From positions 22,904,751 to 22,968,750 of the forward strand of contig CM070622.1 in NCBI GenBank assembly GCA_036346255.1: a stretch of 64,000 bases of DNA, in the 5' to 3' direction. Below are positions 34,619 through 45,739 of this stretch, piece after piece. The stretch is from Ampelocalamus luodianensis (lineage: Eukaryota; Streptophyta; Magnoliopsida; Poales; Poaceae). Within the stretch, counting starts at the first letter, position 1, and each line of letters begins with the position of its first letter. Under the pieces are notes generated by a model. That model was not told where the DNA came from and did no database searches. It was given only the letters and a program-made list of their open reading frames with translations. The position numbers and the translations under genes are program-made.

Positions 34619-36741
34619 CTATGTGTCGGTGTCATTGTCTAAGTATAAATTTTCGAACACCTCCGACAACTCTGGATTTTTCACAGAGTGTTGTGTTTGT
34701 GAATCGGCTTGTTCCCAGTCCTTCACAGTTAAAAGGATCTCCACCATCTCACTTGTGAGACTTGTTCTTCTCTCCTCCAATATTCTTCCTGAAAGACTGA
34801 AAGCAGATTCAGAGGAAACCGTAGAGACAGGAACAGTTAACACATCACGTGCAAGTATGGATAACACGGGATATGTTAACTTATGAGCTTGCCACCATTG
34901 CAAGATGTCGAAGTCTTCTGAGTTGAAATCCACCATATCGCTGTCCAGATAGGTGGATAGTTCTCCGCTCCTTGTGGGTCTTGGTGAGAGCGGCCGGTGT
35001 AGTAGAAGAAGAAGACACGGACCTGGAGGAAGAGGCACCGAAGATCGCACCCCACATATTTGTCTTCCCACTCGAGGTTGGGGCTACTAGAGGTCGTTGC
35101 GAGCGGACTCCCCGGAACTTATTTTCATACCTTTGGTAAACCTCGTATAACCGAGAACGAACTTCTGTAAAATAGTTAGTATAGTCTAGCCCCGTAGCAT
35201 CGATAAGAAGATCAAGTCTGATACCAAATGCACCAATTTTAGCCCTAGGATCTAAAAGAAATGCAAATGCATATAGGTAAGGGATTTGTCTCCAATATTT
35301 AAGGTATTTAGATTTCATGGCAACAACAGCCTCACGTAAAACTAAATCATTTTCATGCATTTTTAATTGGGTAGCAATTCGTAAAATACTATGCACGATG
35401 ATAGGAGATGTTGGATAGTAGACAGCGGACAAAGTAACAGTTGCCTCATAAAAAATTTCTAAAAATGACAAGATCTTCTCAAGAACGAACCAATGTTGCT
35501 CGATTAATAACAAAGTCTTCGCGATTGCTAGGATAGTGCGTTTGAATAAAAACAGAAAAAGTGTTCTTGTATGGTAAAAGATGCTTAAGCATGAGGTAAG
35601 TGGAGTTCCACCTTACCTCCATGTCCAAACCGAACTTTCTTGGACGTACACCCATCGCCCTGCAGAAGTTCTTATATTGTGCTATTCTCACGTTAGAATT
35701 ATTCAAGAAAGAAATCGCATCGCGAAAAGCTTTAATATACGGACTCAACCTCTTCAAACCACATTTGACTATTAGGTTGATAATATGACAAGCGCATCGT
35801 TGATGTAACAAGAAGGAATCGGCATATGTACTCAAAACTGGAGTAAGAATGTCCATAGCCCTAGAGTTTGCCGCGGCGTTGTCTAAAGTAATTGCGAATA
35901 TTTTGTCTGTAAGACCAAAATCCTCCACGACTTTCATAATACAGTCCGCAATATTCTCCCCCGTGTGTGCTACATCAATTAATTTCAAACCTATAATCCT
36001 TTTCTCCATTGCCCAGTTGTCATTAACATAATGCGCAACTACACTAAGGTAATCCTCCCTAGCCCGACCACTCCATATGTCCGAGGTCAGGGCCACCGAA
36101 AATGTGCACGTACTAAATAGTTCCTTTATTTTATTACGACGTTCATTATAGTATTTCACTAGATCTCTAGTTGTTGTCTGTCTAGAAACGGAGACAAATC
36201 TAGGATTATGCGCAGTCTTAATGTAATTTTGGAAAGAAGCAGACTCGCCAAAGCCTAGCGGTAAATCCTCAGAAGCAATTAAACGACAGAGAGATTGGCG
36301 GGCTACCTGAGGATCGTAGTTCCAGCTAGATACCGTACCATCGGGGTTGTATTGCAGCTGCGTCTGCCTCATCGCCAATCCTTGCTTGGTTCGACATCTT
36401 GTAGCATGTCTAAGCAAGTGTCCCGTTCCACCTGTAGACTTCGCAGACAATTCATGGTGATAAATTTTACAAATAGCATATGGTACCTCATTTCCCGCTG
36501 CGTCTTGCTTGGTTGTCCTGTCGAAATTCTCCCACACTCCTGATGTAGACGACCTTGATCTCTTTGCTCCGGTTGTCGTTGAGCCTGATGCTGACGTGGA
36601 GCCTGATGACGAAACTCCACCATGCTCCTCTGGTGAAACCTCCGGTTCGTTTGAGGTAGCCGCAGCCGCCTCTATGAACGCAATTTCCTCCGATGAAAGT
36701 CCGTACTCACCAAGATCAAAGTTGTCGTAAGGACTGTCCAT
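34619..36741 (-). pseudogene. hAT transposase (BED finger, RNase H-like core, dimerisation domain)
   Basis: I start at the ATG at 36741 (MDSPYDNFDLGEYG). A BED-type zinc finger follows (YAICKIYHHELSAKSTGGTG, then HLLRH), where the second expected Cys is Tyr. The RNase H-like core includes FSVALTSDIWSGRAREDYLS, the DNAAAN motif and a CACHIINLIVKCGL segment. A frameshift near 35480-35513 leads to the second part (YLKYWRQIPYLYAFAFLLDP). Another near 34990-35070 leads to the hAT C-terminal domain (FDILQWWQAHKLTYPVLSIL, VSSESAFSLSGR). The enzyme would excise and reinsert the element; two frameshifts and the lost zinc ligand make it inactive. Confidence 0.9.
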
Positions 36742-37149
36742 AACGAACACTGCAAAATTGAAGCTAACATTATTACTACTTTCATCTTTGCATAACAAAA
36801 ATGAACAATAAAAGTATTGTAAAACTAGTATTGTATTTGTACCTCTTTCGCTGACTTGTGGCTGAAAATTGAAATTTCAAAATTTTAGCACAATTTTTTT
36901 GAATTTTGCCAAATGAGCTCAACACGGATTTGAATTTTCACAACACAATTGCAAAGAGAGAATGAAGAATGAGGTGTGCTGAATGAGGGGGGGTGTGGTG
37001 GCTATTTATAGAAAAAATTTCGGGATTTTTTGAATTTTTTTTGCTATTTTTAAGCCCACAACGATCAAAAACGGTCAAAAAACGACTAATTTCAAAACGG
37101 CTGGATTTTTCGGCGTGCGTGCCTAAACACGGCCCACGATCCATTGCCG

Positions 37150-37720
37150 CGCTACGCCGCCACCGCGCCGCCACGCCACGCCACCGCCGCCCGCTTCTTC
37201 CCTACCCCTAATCCTCCTTCCCCGTCCCCGATTCTCCCTGCCCCGGCACCCCCTTCTCCCCGCGACTCACCCGTCGCCCCGACCGGCGGCCGCCCGACTG
37301 CGCCTCCTCGGCGTCTCGCTTGCCCGGCCGCCTCCTCTCGGCGTCCTCGCCTCCTCGGCCGCGCCTCCTCTCGCGTCGTCGCCTCGCCCGGCCGCCGCCT
37401 CGCCCGGTCCTCTCGGCGGCGTCACCTACCCCGACCGCCGCCTCCTCTCCTCGTTCGGTCGTCAGCTCCCCGCACCTCCTCGGTCCTCGCCTCCCCGACC
37501 TCCTCGGCGTCCTCGTCGACCCGCCGCCCTAGCCGGTCGTCGCCTCCGCGCCGCGCGCCTGTCGCCTCCTCTCTCGTCCGGCGTCGGCACCGCGCCTCCT
37601 CGGTCTCGCCTCCCCGCTCCTCGGCGTCCTCGTCGACCCCGCCGCCTAGCTGGTCGCCGCCTCCCGAGCTGCGCCGCGCCGCCGCGCCTCCGGCTCGGCC
37701 CTCGCCTCCGCGCGCGCGCA
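37150..37720. other. Very GC-rich block inside the hAT element
   Basis: About 570 bp of CGCCTCCTCGGC-type sequence with repeats of 'GGCGTCCTCGTCGACCC' (37508 and 37622). Open frames across it are Pro/Arg/Ser-rich and of no recognisable family. It may be a captured first-exon or CpG-rich promoter piece, or an internal expansion. Confidence 0.4.
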
Positions 37721-38673
37721 AAGACGTGCGTGTGCCTCTGGGCCGTCACGTGCACACACGGCCCGATACTATTTGTGTCGTCTTTGGCCGCCACCGCGTC
37801 GAGAGTGGCGGCCGAACGCGGTCGGGGTCTCGTCTGGGGCGGCACGGCCATGAACGATTCGGGCGGGCGTGCTGCGTCTTGCCAACAACGATGCGTGCCG
37901 TGTCGGCCCGTTGGACCCGGCCCATTTGGCCAGCGCTACATCTAACAAGGTTGTTAGGACGCACCTCGTCGCTTAGCTTCTTCATCTTTTCGGTTGGGTT
38001 TGGTTTCCCACCACACAGGGCGATTGGGTGTACCCTAGTTTTGTACGCATCGCCGAGTCTTTGGCTAACGCAGAGCCTGGGGCGATGCCCCATTGCAGCT
38101 TTAGATCAGCCGTCCTTTGCCCCACATAAAGGGGATTATGTGACGCTTCGCAGTGCGACACCGGTTTGAAATCGTGCCTTGCTATCTGTTACGTGCTCCT
38201 ACAGCTCTGGAGTTGGGAGCACTTTCCTGTTGGGCGGCCCACCATCCGGAATGCAATGCATTCGTACCCTGAGTTGAACGACCCCATAGACGGGGCCCAC
38301 TATGGGCATCCAGTGGATTGCTACCAAGTTACGCTGGGCCAGAGACAGACCGGCGAGGTGCTACCCTGTATTCCACAACAAATTCAAGTCGTTACACGAT
38401 GACAACATCATATGGTCTGCATGGAGCCCATATTTTGTGAACACAGTAGCGTCACACAGAGTATCTGTGCAATGCATGCAAAACACCAGATTATGGACGA
38501 CGACCTGCCACCTTGTGTTTTCCCATATAGCGGTGCCTTACGTGCCGCAACGTGTAATGCAATAGTTCGATCTCTACCAGGTTGTGCCCCCTCCCAACGG
38601 GAGGATGCTACAGCGAGCTGTGCACTTGTAAGTCCAACTCCATTCGAGAAATATTTACAGTTCATATATATAT

Positions 38674-40162
38674 CTAGGGGTGCAAATGGAGTGAATAATT
38701 CTCGACCGATTTAATAAATGTAGGCAAAATTTGGAGTCTTTTTTCCTGGAAATCCGGGTTTTTTTTTCGGGGTCTGGATTCGGATATTCTCCCCCAGATT
38801 CGAATTTGGTACGAATATGTTCAGGTTATTCATAGTATCCGGGGATTTAATCGGATTTATCCGGCCATTATCTGACTACTATCCGGCCGAGCGTCTGAGC
38901 GACCATCCATTATTCCATCATCCTCCCGCACATTCCCGCCGGCGCCCAGCGCCCAGCTCCCAAATCATCCTCCCGTCTGGGCGTCTAGCCCCCCTAACCC
39001 TAACCCTCACCGCACCGCCGCCGTCACGTTCCTCCTCCCTCGCTGCCGCCGCCTCCCCTCCCCCTCCGCCTCATCTACCCGAGACTACCCCTCCCCCGGT
39101 CCCCCACCCGAGCCCTCCCCCTTCGCCTCCCTCCTCCCTCGCAGCTGTCGCCGTCTCCCCTCCCCCTCCGCCTCATCTACCCGGGACTACCCCTCCGACC
39201 CTCCCCCGGTCCCCCACCCGAGCCCTCCCCCTTCGCCTCCCTCCTCCCTCGCAGCTGTCACCGCCTCCCCTCCCTCCTCATCTCTGCCTCCCCCCGCTGG
39301 CCGCTGCGTCATTCGGATGCTCCTTAGTCCTTAGCTGCTGCAGCCTCCATCCTTAGCCGATATCGATACAGGTAATCCAATATTTGTTTGATATATATTT
39401 TTTCTTAATAACCAACGTGCTGCATCTTGAGGTTGCAATCATCGAAAGTCACCATTTCCTCCAGCAAGAACAGGCCGGGTGAGTTTTACATTACAATAGT
39501 ATTAGTGTTTTTGAAGTTATTTTGTGCTGCCTGGTGTGACATCTTCTCTGGAGCAGATTATATCGAGAGCATATTTCCGTTTTCTTTTCTTAGTACTGGA
39601 CTCACACCCCTTAAAGTTAACATGCATGCAGGTGTTTGATGTCCATTAGTAAAGTATATTAAGTATTCAGTGTGAGAAATGTAGCTAGCTATTGCTTTGA
39701 ATTCTATCCGTTGGTATAGGCGAGGGTTTGAGGGGATTCAGTCGATCAGAACATATGTGCTTATGTAACTATGTAAGTGGTCACATATTTGATATTTTGA
39801 TAGCAGCTGAACAGAAGACAGAAAATTTAAGAGTGCTACTGTGGTAGTTTGTGGAATCTTGAAAGTTTATTGCATCTTGACTTATCAAGTTGTTATCATG
39901 CTTCATGAAACTCATTAGTCATTACCTGCTTGTTCACTTGCTATATGCATATATTATATCTCATTTGATGGCTTTGTTTCTACTTGCTATAATTAGTATA
40001 GTGTTATGTTATGTATAGGCTTGTATTTCTGAAATAGTTGTTCCGCAGTATTCTTGAAAGAACTTCTTCCTATTTTATTGCTATTGCTATCCTTAGTATT
40101 GAGTATGTTATACATAGGTGATTCTGCAGAGTAAATTTTATGGCTATATTTGCATCCCTACT
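38674..40162. mobile_element. Possible hAT-like insertion between the PMD and monooxygenase remnants
   Basis: TAGGGGTGCAAATGG near 38677 and TATTTGCATCCCTA near 40147 form a plausible inverted pair of the kind seen in small plant hAT elements. The flanking 8 bp do not match, so it is unproven. The inside has a CCGGATT-rich stretch, then a C-rich block (38930-39330) with two copies of a 'CCCCTCCCCCTCCGCCTCAT' segment about 120 bp apart. That block looks like a grass 5' UTR. Confidence 0.35.
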
Positions 40163-40186
40163 TAATTTTTTTGTATGTTTTTCTAG

Positions 40187-41600
40187 GTATGCAAGCAAAT
40201 TATTGTCAAATTGGTTGGATGGGAGCCGGCAGTTGTTCAGGTTTTAGACATAAACCATGGCTAATGCATGCTGAAGTTGCAGAGAAGTACATTGGCTGCA
40301 ACAATCATATAATCCTTGTTGGTGATGCTGCTCACCATTTTCCTCCTGCCGGTGGTTGTGGTCAGTGGTTTATTTTAAATTTTGATACTGAAATGCATGT
40401 TGAGTTTCTCTATTATGCATCTAAAGTTCAAAGGCATAAAGAAATGTGAACTTGCTGATTTCTTTTTGTAGGATGCACATAATTTGGCTTATGAATCAGA
40501 GTTTTGATCCGTTAGATTCTTCTTTCAGGCTTTCTATTCGTTAAATTTTAATATCTCCTGTACAAAATTAGTGAAAATATCCATGCTTGCTCATTGCAGG
40601 TTGCCATTTTTAATACTTCGGGAAGATACAATTATCAACGCACGGAATTTTTAATACTTCGGGAAGATACAATTATCAACGCACGGAGGGTGGAATTCAC
40701 TTCAAAGCCAGCTGTATCGAACTAGGCAAAGGTCTGTTTCCTATTTGCGTAGACCTTCTGAGCCATAACTTGTGATTCCTTAACTAGATTATGCATGCTA
40801 TACATGCGAAAGGAGACTGCCAGTTTGTGATTCCTGAAGCCTGTAGTACTTTCAGCTGAGGATCAATTTCTGCCAAATGATCTGGTCAATTTTTATCTTC
40901 AGTACCTTCGATCCGTTGTTTCCCTATATTGCTTATGTATGCCTATACAGACATGAGGTAGAAATTGTTAGGATTTATGACCTGAGGCTTGCTTCGGAAC
41001 TTAGGTGAATGGTCTTGTATATTGAACAGTCTTTCTGTGCCCTGTGGGAGAGTTAATTTCCTGTATCTTCATTTATTATTTCTTGATTTAATATCTTATT
41101 CTGATAAAACACTGAACTAAGAAAAATGGTTCAAAACTATGGTACATCGACATTCATTGTATGAATAGTGATCGAGACACTGATGTTTTGTATCAGATGC
41201 TAGTCAGTCCAAGAGCACAGGATGGACATCAACTTATACATCAAGGTGGAAAAATATATTGCATTCAATAGCCGATCATGTCTCAAAGGTTTGCTCTGCA
41301 TTTAGTTGTCTTCACACGTGTGTTTTGCCTATGTGTTTTTGATGCATTATGTTAGTAGACCTGTTATGTATTATCTGCCTGGTGAAAGCACATAAGAAAG
41401 TTAATCTCAAAAGCTTAGATGTTACTAATAATCACCAGAAATATTCAAATGTGATACATTTTCTTTTTTGCACAGGTTCCACTTTCTCTGACGATAAAAA
41501 TTTCATCTGTCAGAGGTATCTTGCGCATACATCTGAAGCCTCCTCCTTTTGATCAACTTTGGTATGGATTTACGTAGATGCCTGATCTCGAATGGGACCT
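40187..41600 (+). pseudogene. Fragment of an FAD-dependent monooxygenase gene (introns retained)
   Basis: After TTTTTCTAG there is an exon-like stretch coding MQANYCQIGWMGAGSC and HIILVGDAAHHFPPAGG. This is the GD motif that binds FAD in the PHBH/UbiH-type monooxygenase family. It is followed by a GT. After TTTTTGTAG at 40471 comes DAHNLAYE, the continuation of the same family motif. A third stretch after TTGCAG (about 40599) reads VAIFNTS, then breaks. Further weak coding-like pieces occur to about 41600. No N-terminal Rossmann GxGxxG segment or complete C-terminus is present. Genomic introns argue for DNA-level capture or a local duplication, not retroposition. Confidence 0.65.
40612..40693. 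repeat. 41-bp tandem duplication
   Basis: The segment AATACTTCGGGAAGATACAA... occurs twice with a 41-bp period in the monooxygenase remnant. It adds a frameshift there. Confidence 0.85.
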
Positions 41601-42399
41601 AGAATCTTCTATTGTGGATAGGAAAATTACCAACAGTCACATTGCCTCACTTATTGGTAACAGATTCATGGTATTGAATATAGCCCTTCCTCCAAAAACG
41701 TTGTTTCTTTGGTAGTTTGCAAGTTAGTAGTTACTACTTGCTTAAGTAACCTCTGTCATGTATTTGCTACTTGCTAATTAGTAGTTACTACTGTTTGCTT
41801 AACTAGTTCACATATACGTGCACTCAATGGTCTTCGTACGCCTTCCGAACCGATACGCGCTCTCCGGACTGGTTCACGTATCTCACGGGACATGCTTAAT
41901 GCAAAATCAGGACGCACACGCAGACACAGCGAACAGAAAGTGGTTCAGACGAGTGCGTCATATTGTATCCTGTGTGTATATTTTATAGATGTTGTGTGTT
42001 TATGTTGTACTATATTTGTATAGATATTTTGTATGACATATTTGGATACATTATGTGCGTCCTGTCGAAGTACATTGGTTTCGAAGATGATTGTAACGCC
42101 AGAGATTCATATGAAACTCTAAAACACCTGAGGTTCACATGAAATCATAAAATTATCCTTGGTCACTGTAATTATTCTCGAAAGTCTTAATAACTCATAT
42201 TTCCATCATAGGATTCAAAATCACGTGATATACTTGAGCAAAAATGAAGATAAGAAATGAAATTATATACTAACAAAATACGACAATGTGGTGAACCCGT
42301 TATGTTCTAAAAAAAAATATCATAAGTTAGCAAATCTCAAAGTATATCAGATGGATGAAAATTTGATTATTTTAACAAAAGAGAACTGTCGAATGTTGT
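41601..42399. other. No gene recognised
   Basis: AT-rich DNA with two nearby 'GTTAGTAGTTACTACT'-type stretches (about 41725 and 41782), and 'GAGATTCATATGAAA' / 'GAGGTTCACATGAAA' repeats near 42103-42140. I see no supported feature. Confidence 0.4.
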
Positions 42400-42735
42400 T
42401 TAGCAAAATCGCACATGAAATCATAAAAAAGGGGGTTCCGGCTTGGCAAAGCTGGGCCTCTAGGCCACCACAAGGGCAAAGTCGACCCCAGAGCACCTGA
42501 CACAGGCGTGGCACGACGAGGAGCAAAACCGTGCCCTAGGAGCACGGTGTAGGCATTTCCAGCCCCTAGGGACGCAGCAGGGTGAAATCCGGCGGGGCGG
42601 GGGGGGGATTTGCACACGTGTCGCATGTCGGTTTGTCCGTTGTGCTATTTTTTGCATTATGGGCGGGAGCGAGCCATTTTTTGTTAATCCTTCTCCAAAA
42701 GTGCTATAAGCGCCAAAAACTCACGCAGACATCTA
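42400..42735 (-). repeat. Right arm of the long imperfect inverted repeat
   Basis: The reverse complement of this arm aligns with 32377-32760, including TGAGTTTTTGGCGCTT, GGATTAACAAAAA, TAATGCAAAAAAT and GCGACACGTGT. The two arms lie about 10 kb apart in opposite orientation, as terminal inverted repeats would. Confidence 0.55.
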
Positions 42736-43363
42736 AGACATGCACAACTTCATGTTCTTTCCCGCATGACAGACATACGTTTGTGTATACAAGTTATCTG
42801 TTGAAATATATTGCTCACATTTTCTTATCAATTTAAACTTTAAAGTGAAAAGATTGGTGCATGCAACTCAATATTACCAACGTGCTAATTATACAAAGGG
42901 GAAAAATTCATTGGGGGTCCTCAGAGGCGGATCTAGTATAGGAACATGGGTGTACAGATGTACACCCAAATTTTTTGGGGAAAAACTTAGTATTTAGTAG
43001 GTATATTAGGTATAAATACTAGTAAGTATATTAAAAACATGTATTTCAACTGTAGTTGTGCACTGTGACTCGATCAATCCCGATCGGCGACCCGTCCGCG
43101 CAGCGTAGCCCACTCAGCCCACTACGCCGCACCAGCCCACCAAGCCGAAGCCGCACTCGGCAGCCCCACCAACCTCAACCCAACCTTTCCCCTTTCTCAC
43201 GCAGTCACGCGTCCTGAGGCTCACGCTAACCCTACTTCCTCCTCTTTCTCACGTGTTCTCCTTCCTCTGTGGCGGCGGTGGCGGCGGCACAAGGACGCGC
43301 GGCGAGGTGGCGGCGCAAGGAGCCAAGGACGTGCGGCGCCACGGCGGGGATTGATGGAGCGGC

Positions 43364-43491
43364 GAGGTAAGGGGAGGGAAGCGCCGAGTCAAGGGGAGGC
43401 GGCGGCGCAAGGACGCGCGGCAGCGTCGAGGTAAGGGGAGGGAAGCGCCGAGTCAAGGGGAGGCGGCGGCGCAAGGACGCGCGGCAGCGTC
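43364..43491. repeat. 64-bp tandem duplication
   Basis: Two adjacent copies with a 64-bp period, each starting GAGGTAAGGGGAGGGAAGCG, lie in the GC-rich part of the hAT-type element, upstream of the captured exon. Confidence 0.85.
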
Positions 43492-43560
43492 GAGGTCGGC
43501 CCCATCTGCGTAGACTCACTCCCAATCTCCCTCTCCGCCTCCGCCCCCTCGCGGCCGGCG

Positions 43561-43799
43561 AAGCCGCCCGTATGCACCGCCGACGAGCTCCACTACGCCC
43601 CCGTCTCCAGAGCCGGGTGGTGCCTCGCGCTCTGGCGATATAGACCTCCCCTCAGGCACGTCCCACCTCGGTTGATTCATCTTCTTGGAGTCGTGTTTGA
43701 TTTGGTGACGCATGTGTGCATGCGCTGGCGAGGAACCACCCGCTGATGCTGCTATCGGGAGTCGGGACGAACACCATCGGATTCGACCTCTCCCCCGGG
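43561..43799 (+). pseudogene. Captured first exon of an alpha/beta-hydrolase gene
   Basis: The stretch codes KPPVCTADELHYAPVSRAGW and CLALWRYRPP, then about 75 bp later, in another frame, ARNHPLMLLSGVGTNTIGFD and LSPG. It ends at a canonical donor GGGG|GTGAGT at 43800. From memory the two blocks are adjacent in plant alpha/beta-hydrolase proteins of the At1g15060/At1g73750 kind, and form their N-terminal lid and first strand. The 75-bp interruption breaks the frame. The rest of the hydrolase, including the catalytic Ser and His regions, is absent from this window. Being inside an hAT-type element with a preserved donor, it looks like a captured genomic exon. Confidence 0.65.
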
Positions 43800-45195
43800 G
43801 TGAGTAGAAATTTCTTTTCTGCTCCTCTTTTCTTAGAAAAAGTTCCTTGCTTGAAATGAAAATTGCAGTTAGAAGCTTGAAATGTGATCGTCATGTACTG
43901 TTTAGCTCGAGTGTTCGGAATCTGATTTGGAATGGGGAGAGTAATGGTGTTCGATCAAGTTAGTTTAGTTTGAAATTTCTCTAGAAACGGTGAATTCAGG
44001 TGCAATTTGTCTTAGTGTCATGTGCTAGGTTGGATGTATATGGCATGATGATACAGAATGGACGATATGGCTATATGTGTTGAAAAGTTGGAAATTAGGC
44101 ATATCTTTCCAACTTAAACATTAGTTGCACATATCCAACTACAAAGTGATGAAATTAGTATGATCTGTTACTTATGAACTATAGTTTCATAGATTAACAC
44201 TAAAAGTCGATAACATTACAAAATAATTCCACAAAGTTACAAACAACAAGAGAACACAAGGTCAAACAAAGAAAGCCATAGATATGTTTGCATCTTGATC
44301 TTTGCTTGGTTCTAGTCTCCTAGATCACCACATTCATTGTCTCCAAGCAAGACGTTGATGACTTCAAGGATGCGAACAGCACTGAAGTCACTTGCTTCCA
44401 CGTCCCAATGCTGCTCTTTACACACTGTTTACACAATGAGCAGAATCCAAACCAAAAAAAGGTAAGTTTTTGAGAGAAAAAAGAAGATATTTGTAACTCC
44501 GAACACCCATTTTGTAAATCTTGGATCCGCCACTGAGGGTTCTAATCCGGTGGTCCAAAAAGAAGATTCAGCAAGTACATACTTCGCGGCCCAGATGTCT
44601 GATGTCTCTCATATGCTACCTAAGCTAGGCAACATGGAGAGACATCCGAAGCGTACTGGTGAATTTTGTTGAACGCCAGTGCCAGTAAGGGGGAAATTGC
44701 ACTCTTTTTTTAGAAGAGGGGAATTTATAAAATTGCACTCTATTTTTAGACGAGGGCAATTTATACTCTAGTAAGACAAAGCAGCACCTATATACACTCC
44801 TCCGTTGTTACAGCGAGGTGTTCACCAGAGTAACTATTGCATGCTGACGATCTTGGTTGAGACTCGAGACGTGCGGGGTGCGGCCTATGTCGTGCACGAA
44901 ATCGATGCTTCTCTTGAACGGCCGGACGGCGCCCAGGATTTCCCACGTCTTGCATCACGGCGGTATCATGAACCGCGCAGGATGGCTAGCATCCACGCTC
45001 CAGGCGCCGTCGCGGGCGCAACAGGCCGGCTAACTCACCCTAGCGCCACATGGCTACGTGCCATGTGTCCCGCGCCCGATCGCCCCTTGTTTGTGCCACC
45101 CTGGCCCGGACAGCTCTGCGTCCACCACGCGATCACTCCTGCACGTCCCGCGCCCGGCCGCCCCAATTCCGTGCCCCCCGGCATAGACTTGCCAG

Positions 45196-45299
45196 CTCCT
45201 CCGTGCATTGGTGGCCCGGGCACGCAGCTGCGCCGTGCATTGGTGGCCTGGACACCAGCTCCTCCGTGCATTGGTGGCCTGGACGCGCAGCTACGCCGT
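45196..45299. repeat. Three-copy 31-32-bp minisatellite
   Basis: Three copies of a unit containing CCGTGCATTGGTGGCC(T/C)GG start near 45196, 45228 and 45259 in the GC-rich 5' part of the MULE. Confidence 0.8.
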
Positions 45300-45739
45300 T
45301 GATCAGTGCCCCCTAGCCCTGAGCCCCCTCTGCTTTTTGGCGCTTCTGTTGTCCCCTAGGCCGGATTTTAGCACCTTTTACCTGCGACAACGCATCGCCC
45401 TACGACTAGGGCACAGGCACGCGGGCGTGTTCTGCTGAAACTACCGTTCTCACCCTTCCCGCGTCCCATCCATCACCTCGCTGCCTTCTTCCTCATGCAT
45501 GCCTAATTACGATGCCAAGTCTGCGCGAAATGCCTTCACGTGGCTATAAAAACCCGCACCACGCTCGCTCTCGCTCTCATTTCGGGATTCATTCTCGTTC
45601 TCGTGCTCGTTGTTGAGAACAAAGAGAATTAAAGTGAAAATTTATTTCGATTACGTTGTAAAGTAAATAGTATTTAGAGCACTAGTTCAGATTATGACCA
45701 TATAAGTACCGTGAAGTCGACATCAAGGTAAAATTATTT

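Larger units (their letters stand above)
34180..37936 (-). mobile_element. hAT transposon with decayed transposase, 3,757 bp
   Basis: It is flanked by a perfect 8-bp duplication TACATCTA (34172-34179 and 37937-37944). Terminal repeats are CAGAGGTGGCCAAACGGGCC on the left and, reversed, GCGCTGGCCAAATGGGCCG on the right. GGCACGGCCC-type subterminal motifs occur at both ends. The transposase runs on the minus strand. A strikingly GC-rich block (about 37150-37720) lies upstream of the transposase inside the element. Confidence 0.92.
33780..38630 (+). pseudogene. Plant mobile domain (PMD) gene remnant, split by an hAT element
   Basis: The first part (about 33780-34171) reads, across frames, as a PMD N-terminus: YIPILRDTGLLPFAMVLQVE, FTLDGSLMSAL and RDDSHS. 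The second part (about 37945-38630) reads YVLLQLWSWEHFPVGRP, then YPELNDP and a C-terminal portion near 38560. PMD proteins (MAIN/MAIL1 relatives) are aminotransferase-like domains of transposon origin. The 8-bp duplication TACATCTA at the break shows the hAT element inserted into it. There are stops and frame changes besides the insertion, so it is a pseudogene. Its AT-rich leader is shared with the MULE transposase unit at 46.4 kb, so it was probably carried by the same transposon lineage. Confidence 0.65.
42922..44535. mobile_element. hAT-type element carrying an alpha/beta-hydrolase first exon
   Basis: Ends are CAGAGGCGGATCTAG on the left and, reversed, CAGTGGCGGATCCAA on the right. The flanking 8-bp segments GGGGTCCT and AGGGTTCT match at 6 of 8 positions. 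There is no transposase; the 1,614-bp interior contains a GC-rich host-like first exon with a splice donor. The left and right ends belong to the same CAGRGGCGG class as the MITE at 7619-8129. Confidence 0.65.

Noticed and set aside
37144..38169. A 341-codon open frame rich in Pro, Ser and Arg
   Set aside because: It lies in the GC-rich block of the hAT element and crosses the element end and target duplication into the PMD remnant. Low complexity; GC bias alone keeps it open.
38817..39356. A 179-codon Pro/Ser-rich frame
   Set aside because: The C-rich stretch with internal repeats resembles a 5' UTR; the protein is low complexity.
38674..40162. A confident hAT call for the TAGGGGTGCAAA / TTTGCATCCCTA pair
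   Set aside because: The ends look right, but the flanking 8 bp do not match, so it is kept only as a low-confidence element.
44805..45302. A 165-codon frame on the plus strand
   Set aside because: It covers a minisatellite in the MULE 5' region; the repeat itself accounts for the open frame.
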